Assembly: GCA_019246455.1 (NCBI GenBank)
Contig: JAFAQJ010000464.1
Coordinates: forward strand, 1 to 5,196
Source of the DNA: Pseudolabrys sp.
GTDB lineage: Bacteria > Pseudomonadota > Alphaproteobacteria > Rhizobiales > Xanthobacteraceae
DNA length: 5,196 nt
Direction of reading: 5' to 3'
Shown here: positions 1-5,196 of the stretch, piece after piece
Position numbering within the stretch: position 1 is the stretch's first letter
Layout: every line of letters starts with the position of its first letter
Notes under the pieces: generated by a model
Seen by the model: the letters and a program-made list of their open reading frames with translations, nothing else
Told to the model about the DNA's origin: nothing
The model's database searches: none
Program-made: the position numbers and the translations under genes

Positions 1-147
1 CTTCGTAAAGGCGTCGAACACGAATCGATTAAGGTTGGCGTCGTTGGCTGAATAAACGACGACCTTATTCTGCGCCTCGGCAACTGAGCTGATCGACAGG
101 AACGCGGCGCTTACAAGCCAAAGCGCAAAGAGCCATCGGGCCGGCAT
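1..147 (-). CDS. Periplasmic ABC transporter substrate-binding protein, N-terminal fragment
   Basis: Only the first 49 residues are in the window; the rest runs off the left edge. They start with a classic Sec signal peptide: MPAR, a hydrophobic stretch (about residues 5-20), then an A-E-A motif at 23-25, which suggests cleavage before Gln26. The mature start, KVVVYSANDANLNRFVFDAF, has the first strand and first helix expected of the iron(III)/aminoethylphosphonate-type (AfuA/FbpA-like) solute-binding family, in which the mature protein begins with a V-V-Y-S/T strand followed by a helix. The start is set by ATG at 147 with a good GGAGAGAGG purine run (158-150) just upstream. It lies 90 bp downstream of the aminotransferase on the same strand, so co-transcription is likely and the ligand may be that enzyme's substrate or a relative. 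The ligand cannot be read from this fragment. A secreted protein is near certain; the binding-protein family is likely but rests on about 24 mature residues. Confidence 0.75.
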   Translation of the reverse strand, partial: MPARWLFALWLVSAAFLSISSVAEAQNKVVVYSANDANLNRFVFDAFTK

Positions 148-149
148 GG

Positions 150-158
150 CCTCTCTCC
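150..158 (-). promoter_or_regulatory. Ribosome binding site of the substrate-binding protein gene
   Basis: On the minus strand GGAGAGAGG precedes the ATG at 147; the GGAG core (158-155) is 7 nt from the start codon. It is the strongest Shine-Dalgarno match on the left side of the window and fixes the start of the gene. Its first two bases (158-157) overlap the foot of the hairpin at 157-178. Confidence 0.7.
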
Positions 159-178
159 GTGTTGGTGAGCCAACCCGG
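157..178 (-). repeat. Intercistronic inverted repeat (hairpin) before the binding-protein gene
   Basis: GTTGG (161-165), a 4-nt loop and CCAAC (170-174) form a perfect 5-bp stem. After one mismatch (160/175), CCG (157-159) pairs with CGG (176-178), giving 8 pairs over 22 nt. It lies in the 90-bp gap between the aminotransferase stop and the next ATG, and its foot touches the ribosome binding site. No T-run follows in the direction of transcription, so it is not a standard intrinsic terminator. It could stabilise the downstream message or affect ribosome access; this is inferred. Confidence 0.5.
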
Positions 179-237
179 AGCGTTCAACTTTGGCGGCGAA
201 TATACAAGAGCCTTGATGTGATGATGCGGCCTTGCGC

Positions 238-1416
238 TCAGCTCGACAGGACCGCGGTGGCCGCCTCGCGCCCCGCCCCCGCGTGATGCGAAACTCCGAG
301 GTCGCGCAACGTCGCCTCCAGGTACTCCAGATCGAGCAGGATGTCGTCCTCGCTAAGGTACCCCATCGTGCCAATGCGGATCACGCGACCCGACAGCTTG
401 GTCCGCTGGCCGGCTATGACGGTGCCGTAGTGGGAATGCATATGGCGCACGATGGTGCTGCCATCAATGCCTTCAGGGACTCGGGCAACTGTTACCGTCG
501 CGGACAGGCATCGAGGGTCCGGAAATATCGGAAGACCCAAGCTGGCGCATCCGGCTTGAAGCGCGCTTGATAGCCGCCGGTGCCGCGCCAGTACCGCGGC
601 CAGTCCTTCTTCTTCAATCATTTCGAGCGCCGTGCGTAACGCAAAGACCAGCGAAACTGGCGGCGTAAATGCCGTCTCCTGCTTGTCAAAAGCGCTCTTG
701 GCTTTTCGCAAATCAAAATAGAACCGCGACCTCGAACTATTTGACTCTATGACTTGCATTGCCTTTTCGCTGGCAGCCACAAAAGCAAGCCCTGGAGGAC
801 ACATCAGCGCCTTTTGAGAGGCAGCGACAAGGACGTCGACCCCCCAATCATCCATCCGCATCTCGATGCCGCCGACACCGCTTACGGAGTCGACGACCAG
901 TAGAGCGGGCTTGTCGCGCAGGAGTGCCCCGATCGACGCGATGTCGGTGACGATGCCGGTCGAGCTTTCATTATGCACGCACACGACGGCCTTGTAGCTG
1001 CGGTCCTTGATGCGTGCGGCAACAAGCGATGGGTCGGGGGCTTCGCCCCAGGCGACCTCAAGGCGCTCGACCTTCGCGCCGAGGACCTCGGCGATCTGAA
1101 CGAATCGCTCGCCGAACTGACCGCAAATCACGACGAGGACCGGATCATCCGGCGACAATATATTCGCAAGGGCGGCTTCCATTCCGCCTGTGCCGGACGC
1201 CGCCAGAAGAAAAATCTCGCGTTTGGTGCCGAAGATATTTTGTAGCATCGTCATCGAGTCAGAGAATACGGCCCGAAATTCCGGGCCGCGATGCGAGATC
1301 ATTGGCTGGCTCGAGGCAAGGCGGACGCGTTCGGGAACGGTTGCGGGTCCGGGAAGCCGCAGTCGATAATTGGCAGCAACGACAGGGCGACTGACGCGTG
1401 AATTATTCATTTTCAT
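238..1416 (-). CDS. PLP-dependent class V aminotransferase (serine/alanine-glyoxylate aminotransferase-like)
   Basis: A 392-residue cytoplasmic fold-type I PLP enzyme that should move an amino group from an amino donor to a 2-oxo acid such as glyoxylate or pyruvate. Visible family motifs in order: LPGPATVPERV (21-31); SHRGPEF (41-47); the cofactor-phosphate loop ASGTGGMEAA (73-82); GQFGERF (99-105); HNESSTG (148-154); the PLP-ring aspartate in VVDSVSG (D176); the Schiff-base lysine in ASQKALMCPPG (K202); and the carboxylate-binding arginine in RIGTMG (R347). Length is normal for the family. The reading frame stays open upstream to 1854, but that extension has no family similarity and runs into the neighbouring small gene, so I start at ATG 1416; ATG 1410, two codons on, is equally possible (the sequence is ATGAAAATG). 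There is only a weak GAG upstream. It is probably co-transcribed with the binding protein at 147. Serine-pyruvate, alanine-glyoxylate, ureidoglycine-glyoxylate and 2-aminoethylphosphonate transaminases share these motifs, so I do not name a substrate. Base composition is less GC-rich than in the chemotaxis-type genes. Confidence 0.9.
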   Translation of the reverse strand: MKMNNSRVSRPVVAANYRLRLPGPATVPERVRLASSQPMISHRGPEFRAVFSDSMTMLQNIFGTKREIFLLAASGTGGMEAALANILSPDDPVLVVICGQFGERFVQIAEVLGAKVERLEVAWGEAPDPSLVAARIKDRSYKAVVCVHNESSTGIVTDIASIGALLRDKPALLVVDSVSGVGGIEMRMDDWGVDVLVAASQKALMCPPGLAFVAASEKAMQVIESNSSRSRFYFDLRKAKSAFDKQETAFTPPVSLVFALRTALEMIEEEGLAAVLARHRRLSSALQAGCASLGLPIFPDPRCLSATVTVARVPEGIDGSTIVRHMHSHYGTVIAGQRTKLSGRVIRIGTMGYLSEDDILLDLEYLEATLRDLGVSHHAGAGREAATAVLSS

Positions 1417-1531
1417 CGGTCTCGCGGATGCCCCAAACCCCATGCCTGACTGCGACCGCAGGCGGAAACGACGTGAAATGCGGCAAAGATCGATAGCTGG
1501 AAAGCGTCTTCCGATCCAGCCGTGCGCATAG

Positions 1532-1551
1532 AACGAAGGGGTACGAAGGGG
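1532..1551. repeat. Two-copy 10-bp tandem repeat in the divergent intergenic region
   Basis: AACGAAGGGG (1532-1541) is followed directly by TACGAAGGGG (1542-1551); nine of ten bases match. The period of about one helical turn is what a direct-repeat operator would show, and it lies 116 bp upstream of the aminotransferase start and 111 bp upstream of the small gene. Two copies of such a short word may also be chance. Confidence 0.35.
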
Positions 1552-1650
1552 ACTGCGGATCGGCGCGTTTCCCTTTCCCACATTATTTTCCACAGCGTCT
1601 GGTCGCGCACGCAAGTGGCGGCACCGATCGGGTAAAAAACCGGCGGGTGT

Positions 1651-1654
1651 GGAG
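1651..1654 (+). promoter_or_regulatory. Ribosome binding site deciding the start of the 76-residue gene
   Basis: GGAG lies 8 nt before the ATG at 1663. An in-frame GTG at 1654 overlaps this site, so it is unlikely to be the start; ATG 1663 also gives the MPAYRIY opening usual for the family. Confidence 0.6.
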
Positions 1655-1662
1655 TGGGGTTG

Positions 1663-1893
1663 ATGCCGGCGTACCGGATATACGAGCTGGAGGACGGCCA
1701 TATCGGCAAGGCTCCCGCCGTTATCCATTGCAGCAACGATGATGAGGCGATGGCAAAGGCCAGCGCATTGGCGCCACCCGGCCACGTGGTCGAAATTTGG
1801 CAGGGCGGTCGTCGCGTCGGCGCGGCGACCAAACGCCCCAAGCCTTTCTTCCACGTCCTGCGCGGCGGCCGCCGTGACGACCGGCCGCGCTAG
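1663..1893 (+). CDS. Small conserved-type protein of unknown function (MPAYRIY family)
   Basis: A 76-residue soluble protein with no signal peptide or membrane segment. It resembles, from memory, a family of roughly 60-80-residue hypothetical proteins common in Bradyrhizobium and Rhodopseudomonas: an opening MPAYRIY strand, a D-G-H-I turn (11-14), a PAVIHCSNDDEAMAKA segment (18-33) in which a strand leads into a helix, and a closing strand HVVEIWQGGRRV (41-52). This suggests a compact alpha/beta fold. The last 24 residues are rich in Arg, Lys and Pro, seem outside the core, and may be a variable tail. No function is known to me and no catalytic residues are evident. It has its own good ribosome binding site and is divergent from the aminotransferase. 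It ends 12 bp from the stop of the convergent CheB/CheR fusion, so neither neighbour is an operon partner. I am fairly sure it is a real gene. Confidence 0.75.
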   Translation: MPAYRIYELEDGHIGKAPAVIHCSNDDEAMAKASALAPPGHVVEIWQGGRRVGAATKRPKPFFHVLRGGRRDDRPR

Positions 1894-1905
1894 GGCAAAC
1901 GCCGG

Positions 1906-4482
1906 CTATTTCTTTTTCAGTTCGCGCAATTGCCGCTCGCTTTCGCGCAGCTGATCCTCGACTTGGCGGCGCTCGCTGATATCGACGAACGTGATGACGA
2001 CGCCGTCGATCTTGTCGTCGACCGTGCGGTAGGGGCGGAAGCGCACGTCGTACCATTTGCCGGAACGGCTTTTCATCTCGCGGCGGATCGGCGCGAGATC
2101 GGTCAGGACAGCGCGGGCGTCCTTGATCAGGTCGTCATATTGCAATTGATGCGCGAAATCCGTGATCGGCCGGCCTTCGTCGCTCGGCGTGATGCTGAAC
2201 AGCTCGGTGGCGCGCTCGGTGAAGCGTTTGATGCGCAGGCTGGAGTCGAGGAACAGCGTGCCGAAATCGGTCGCCGCCATCAGGTTCTGCAAGTCGCTGT
2301 GGGCGCGCGAGATCGCTTCGAGCTTGAGCTTCAACTCGCTGTTGACGGTCTGCAATTCCTCATTGATCGACTGCAGCTCCTCTTTGCTGGTCTCGAGCTC
2401 CTCGGAGGTCGAGCGGTATTCCTCGTTGATCGACTGCAGCTCTTCGTTGGCGGCGCGTAATTCCTCGTTCGCCGCGTCGGATTCCTCGCGCACCGTGCGC
2501 AGCCGTGATTGCGTCAGTTCGAGTTCCTGGGTCAGACGGCGCACCGTCTCGTCGTTGGAATGCTCGTCCGAACGGCCGACGGTTTCGTCGACCTCCTCGC
2601 CTTCGACGAACATCACGACGGCTTGACGCGGCTCGCCGGTATCGCCGTTTTCGGCCGACTTGACCTGAAGCAGCACGCGGTGGGCCTTGCCGTTGAAACG
2701 CACCGGAATCGGCAAGCTGAGGCTCGGAAGCTGCTGCTCGAACAAGCGGTGGAGGGCAGAGCGCAATTCGAAGCGCAATTCGGTGCGCACCAGATCGACG
2801 ACGTCGCCGGTCAGCGCCCCGCCCGAAGGCTGGAGGAAACGCCCGGCGCTGTCGGAGAGATGGATGACGCGGTGGCCCTCGTCGACCAGGATGCTCGGCG
2901 GCGCCACCCGCTCGAGCGCGCGGCGGTGCGCCATCGCATCGTTGAGCGCCGCCGCCGGTGTCGTGGTGATGCCGATGGGCGCGATCTGCTCGCGCACCCG
3001 GATCGGCCCGAGTAGGCGCGGCAACAGGCGAGGCTTCTCGCCGGCTTTGACAACCGACTGATAAAGCCGCGCATTGCGGTCGAGCGTGCGGAACAGGCCT
3101 GGCGGGTGGTCGGCAGTCTCGGAGCTGCCGAGCAGGAGATAACCGCCGGGGTTGAGCGCATAATTGAAGGTGCTGCAGACCTGCTCCTGCAATTCGCGGT
3201 CGAGATAGATCATGACGTTGCGGCAAGAGATCAGTTCGACCCGCGAGAACGGCGGGTCCTTAAGCAGATCGTGGTGCGCGAACAAGACGACGTCGCGCAG
3301 TTCCTGCCGCACGCGATAACCGTCGCCTTCCTTGTTGAAGAAGCGCCGCAGCCGGTCCTCGCTGACGTCGGCCTCGATCGCCGCCGGGTAACGGCCCTCG
3401 CGCGCGGTCGAGAGCGCGCGCGCGTCGAGGTCGGAGGCGAATACCTGGATCGGTGGCCGCAGATCGTGGCGGCCGGCTTCCTCGAGCAGCAGCATGGCGA
3501 TCGAATAGGCTTCCTCGCCGGTCGCGCAGCCGCACGCCCATATCCGCAATACGTCGGACGGATCGCGCTCGTCGAACAGATGCGGCAGCGCCATCTTGCG
3601 CATCGCCTCATAGGCGTCGTTATCGCGGAAGAACGTCGTGACCGAGATCAACAGGTCGGCGAGCAGCGCCGCGGATTCGTCGGCGTTGTCGCGCAGAAAG
3701 TCGTAATATTCGGTTAGCTCGTCGGTGCGCGTCACCTGCATGCGCCGCGCGATGCGGCGCAGAACGGTCGAGCGCTTGTATTTTGAGAAATCGTGCCCGG
3801 TGCGGACGCGCACATGCGCCAGCACCCGGCGCACCGCTTCCTCGTCGACCGGCGCTTCATCAATCGAAACCGAACCGCGCTTGAGACGGATCAAATCGGC
3901 GAGACGCACGGCGAGTTCGCGCACCGGCAACACGACATCGACCACGCCGGTCGCCATCGCGCTGCGAGGCATCGAATGGTATTCGGCTTCGGCCGGATCC
4001 TGCACCAGGATGATGCCGCCGGATTCCTTGACCGCCCGCACGCCGACGACGCCGTCGGAGCCGGCGCCGCTCATGATGACGGCAAAACCGTCACCGAGCC
4101 TGTCGGCTACCGAGCGGAAGAATTGGTCGATCGGCGAGCGCTTGCCGTGCGGCTCGTCGAACGCGACGGCGGTGATCTCGTGGTCGACCATCTCGAGCCG
4201 CCGGTCGGGCGGGATGACGTAGACGCAGTTCGCGTTGAGCTTCTGGCGCCCCTTGACCTGCACCACCGACATGCCGGTGCGCTGTTGCAGGATCGCGGGT
4301 AACTCGCTGTGCCGGTCGGGATCGAGATGCACGACGACGACGAAGGCCGCACCCGTGTCCGCCGGAATCGCGGAAAAAAAGGTTTGCAGCGCACGCACGC
4401 CACCGGCCGAAGCGCCCATCGCGACGATAATCGGCTCGTCAGGCCGGCTTGAGCCAGATTCGGCTTCTTCGGTGCTGGTCAT
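1906..4482 (-). CDS. CheB-CheR-PAS fusion protein (methylesterase/methyltransferase with coiled coil and C-terminal PAS)
   Basis: An 858-residue soluble fusion. Residues about 16-200 are a CheB-type methylesterase (glutamyl methyl ester hydrolysis) with the triad S25 (GASAGG), H52 (VVHLDP) and D143 (SGAGSDG). Residues about 215-476 are a CheR-type methyltransferase: helical N-terminal part to FFRD (284-287), SAM-binding WACGCATGEE (315-324), FASDLD (348-353) and SCRNVMIYLD (419-428). Residues about 525-630 look like a degenerate PAS domain. A long heptad coiled coil follows (about 640-735) with repeated EELQSINEE, then a PAS domain (about 735-836) ending TFVDISERR, and a short charged tail ending in three lysines. 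There is no N-terminal receiver domain and no histidine-kinase domain, so output would be through methylation/demethylation or a partner protein. ATG 4482 has a weak upstream GGA (4494-4492). It is divergent from a second CheB with no receptor, CheA or CheW gene in view, so the methylated target is unknown. Domain assignment is firm; the physiological role is not. Confidence 0.95.
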   Translation of the reverse strand: MTSTEEAESGSSRPDEPIIVAMGASAGGVRALQTFFSAIPADTGAAFVVVVHLDPDRHSELPAILQQRTGMSVVQVKGRQKLNANCVYVIPPDRRLEMVDHEITAVAFDEPHGKRSPIDQFFRSVADRLGDGFAVIMSGAGSDGVVGVRAVKESGGIILVQDPAEAEYHSMPRSAMATGVVDVVLPVRELAVRLADLIRLKRGSVSIDEAPVDEEAVRRVLAHVRVRTGHDFSKYKRSTVLRRIARRMQVTRTDELTEYYDFLRDNADESAALLADLLISVTTFFRDNDAYEAMRKMALPHLFDERDPSDVLRIWACGCATGEEAYSIAMLLLEEAGRHDLRPPIQVFASDLDARALSTAREGRYPAAIEADVSEDRLRRFFNKEGDGYRVRQELRDVVLFAHHDLLKDPPFSRVELISCRNVMIYLDRELQEQVCSTFNYALNPGGYLLLGSSETADHPPGLFRTLDRNARLYQSVVKAGEKPRLLPRLLGPIRVREQIAPIGITTTPAAALNDAMAHRRALERVAPPSILVDEGHRVIHLSDSAGRFLQPSGGALTGDVVDLVRTELRFELRSALHRLFEQQLPSLSLPIPVRFNGKAHRVLLQVKSAENGDTGEPRQAVVMFVEGEEVDETVGRSDEHSNDETVRRLTQELELTQSRLRTVREESDAANEELRAANEELQSINEEYRSTSEELETSKEELQSINEELQTVNSELKLKLEAISRAHSDLQNLMAATDFGTLFLDSSLRIKRFTERATELFSITPSDEGRPITDFAHQLQYDDLIKDARAVLTDLAPIRREMKSRSGKWYDVRFRPYRTVDDKIDGVVITFVDISERRQVEDQLRESERQLRELKKK
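2363..2442 (-). repeat. Internal 17-bp direct repeat encoding coiled-coil heptads
   Basis: TTGATCGACTGCAGCTC occurs exactly at 2363-2379 and 2426-2442 (plus-strand reading). The 63-bp offset equals 21 codons, or three heptads, so both copies encode the same ELQSIN positions (681-686 and 702-707) of the coiled coil in the CheB/CheR fusion. It reflects protein repeat structure rather than a mobile or regulatory repeat. Confidence 0.8.
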
Positions 4483-4509
4483 CGACCGTTTTCCAGGAAA
4501 TCACCATTG

Positions 4510-4518
4510 ACCATAACA
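4510..4518 (-). promoter_or_regulatory. Possible extended -10 promoter element for the CheB/CheR fusion
   Basis: On the minus strand TG (4518-4517), one base, then TATGGT (4515-4510) resembles an extended -10 box, with four of six -10 bases matching. It would give a leader of about 20-25 nt before ATG 4482. No -35 box is recognisable at the right distance. This is a weak call. Confidence 0.25.
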
Positions 4519-4559
4519 CTTGTCGGTGCCCCGCGCCGGTCGAAGCCGGGATTCTCTGT

Positions 4560-4585
4560 GGAACCCCTGTGAGGCGGCAACCGTT
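4560..4585 (+). promoter_or_regulatory. Candidate EcfG (general stress response sigma factor) promoter
   Basis: GGAACC (4560-4565), 16 bp, then CGTT (4582-4585) matches the alphaproteobacterial EcfG/SigT pattern GGAAC-N16/17-CGTT. Transcription would start some 5-8 nt past CGTT, at or within a few bases of ATG 4593, giving a leaderless or nearly leaderless message. That agrees with the lack of a well-placed Shine-Dalgarno sequence there; the only GAGG, at 4571-4574, is 18 nt away. A chance match is possible, as the motif is short. Confidence 0.45.
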
Positions 4586-4592
4586 GGCCTTG

Positions 4593-5196
4593 ATGGCAAA
4601 TCGCGACATTGTGGCCATCGGCACGTCAGCGGGCGGCGTCGAGGCACTATTGTCGCTGGCGCGAGCCTTGCCGGCCGACCTGCCGGCCGCCATCCTCGTC
4701 ACCATCCATCTGCCGACGCGGGCGCAATCGAGCCTCGACCAAATTCTCACCGATGCCGGGGCGATGCCCGCCCGGTTCGCCCAGGACCATGACCGCCTGG
4801 ACCACGGCCATATCTTTATCGCGCCGCCCGACCGCCATTTGCTGCTGGAGGGCGACGAATTCATTCTCGGCCACGGTGCGCGCGAAAATAACAGCCGGCC
4901 GGCAATCGATCCGATGCTGCGCTCGGTTGCTCTGTGCTGCGGCCCGCGCGTGATCGGTGTTGTGCTGACAGGCACGCTGGGCGACGGCGCCTCGGGTCTA
5001 TGGGCGGTCGACCAATGCGGCGGCGTTACCGTGGTTCAGGACCCCAGCGACGCCGCGTTTGCCGACATGCCGATCAATGCGCTGAACCGTTTGCGGCCCG
5101 ATCACGTTGTCACATTGGCGGCGATGCCGCGATTGTTGAGCAGCCTCGTCATGCAACCTGCCGGTAAAGCCATGCCTGTGCCGGAAAGCGTCAAGT
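4593..5196 (+). CDS. Stand-alone CheB-type protein-glutamate methylesterase, 3' end outside the window
   Basis: The first 201 residues are present and the frame is open to the window edge. It is a CheB esterase domain with no receiver domain: nucleophile S12 in GTSAGGVEAL (10-19), H39 in TIHLPT (38-43), IAPPDRHLL (76-84), RENNSRPAIDPMLRS (97-111) and D131 in VLTGTLGDGASG (124-135), which complete the Ser/His/Asp triad. The predicted role is hydrolysis of glutamyl methyl esters on a receptor-like partner in the cytoplasm. Relatives I recall are longer, with a cysteine/histidine-bearing C-terminal segment that would lie past the edge. ATG 4593 is chosen because it lies eleven codons before the nucleophile, as usual, and the next in-frame ATG is well inside the domain; GTG 4569 is a less likely alternative. 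It is divergent from the CheB/CheR fusion, 110 bp away, and carries a possible stress sigma-factor promoter. Without a receiver domain, classical CheA phosphorylation cannot be its switch. Confidence 0.9.
   Translation, partial: MANRDIVAIGTSAGGVEALLSLARALPADLPAAILVTIHLPTRAQSSLDQILTDAGAMPARFAQDHDRLDHGHIFIAPPDRHLLLEGDEFILGHGARENNSRPAIDPMLRSVALCCGPRVIGVVLTGTLGDGASGLWAVDQCGGVTVVQDPSDAAFADMPINALNRLRPDHVVTLAAMPRLLSSLVMQPAGKAMPVPESVK

Larger units (their letters stand above)
1417..1662. other. Divergent intergenic region between the aminotransferase and the small protein gene
   Basis: These 246 bp separate two divergently transcribed starts and must hold the promoters for both. I see no convincing paired -35/-10 element on either strand. 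The notable features are a 10-bp tandem repeat (1532-1551), an AT-richer patch around 1581-1590 and an A6 run at 1634-1639. Reading frames crossing the region on the minus strand look like chance extensions of the aminotransferase frame. Confidence 0.5.

Noticed and set aside
232..570. Plus-strand open frame of 112 codons opposite the aminotransferase 3' end
   Set aside because: It overlaps the conserved aminotransferase C-terminal part in antisense and resembles no known protein.
1417..1854. N-terminal extension of the aminotransferase frame by 146 codons
   Set aside because: It has no family similarity, would make the enzyme far longer than normal, and overlaps the opposite-strand small gene. 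The family motifs begin about 20 residues after ATG 1416.
1860..1890. GC-rich inverted repeat (GCGCGGC/GCCGCGC, with a 12-bp palindrome at 1863-1874) as a terminator
   Set aside because: It lies inside the small protein's coding sequence and has no T-run on either strand, so it is more likely a by-product of Arg/Gly codons.
1930..2460. Long plus-strand open frame of 176 codons opposite the fusion gene
   Set aside because: It is the antisense shadow of the GC-rich coiled-coil and PAS region; its Leu/Asp/Val-rich sequence mirrors the repeated Glu/Gln/Asn heptads and shows no family motif.
3106..3717. Plus-strand open frame of 203 codons opposite the CheR domain
   Set aside because: It is antisense to strongly conserved CheR motifs and has no recognisable domain; long antisense frames are expected in GC-rich genes.
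4439..4975. Minus-strand open frame of 178 codons across the divergent promoter region
   Set aside because: It covers the start of both CheB genes and is antisense to the stand-alone CheB domain; the composition is Arg/Ser/Trp-rich as in typical shadows.
1..5196. CRISPR array, tRNA, rRNA, insertion sequence or phage attachment site
   Set aside because: No regularly spaced repeats, cloverleaf, transposase motifs or terminal inverted repeats were seen on either strand.

Overview
This is a GC-rich alphaproteobacterial window. The closest feel is Bradyrhizobium or Rhodopseudomonas (Nitrobacteraceae), judged from protein style: a MPAYRIY-type small protein, a CheB/CheR/PAS fusion and a receiver-less CheB that reads like rhizobial homologues. 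The assignment rests on recognition only, without any search.

Layout. Left block (1-1416, minus strand): a PLP-dependent class V aminotransferase (238-1416) is followed 90 bp downstream by the first 49 codons of a periplasmic substrate-binding protein (147 to the window edge). The two probably form an operon for uptake and transamination of a small amino compound. A hairpin sits just before the second gene's ribosome binding site. Positions 1417-1662 are a non-coding divergent intergenic region. Middle (1663-1893, plus strand): a 76-residue conserved-type small protein of unknown function. Its end converges with the next gene, with only 12 bp between stop codons.

Right block: a large CheB-CheR-PAS-coiled coil-PAS fusion (1906-4482, minus) and a stand-alone CheB methylesterase (4593 to the right edge, plus) are transcribed divergently from a 110-bp intergenic region. 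Both have the Ser/His/Asp esterase triad and neither has a receiver domain. No chemoreceptor, CheA or CheW gene is visible nearby. Together they look like a sensory or adaptation module rather than part of a standard chemotaxis operon. A good match to the EcfG (general stress response) promoter pattern lies just before the stand-alone CheB start and would give a nearly leaderless message.

Nothing here is a clear new system. The items most worth a second look are the divergent CheBR/CheB pair with its stress-type promoter, and the aminotransferase/binding-protein pair with its intercistronic hairpin.
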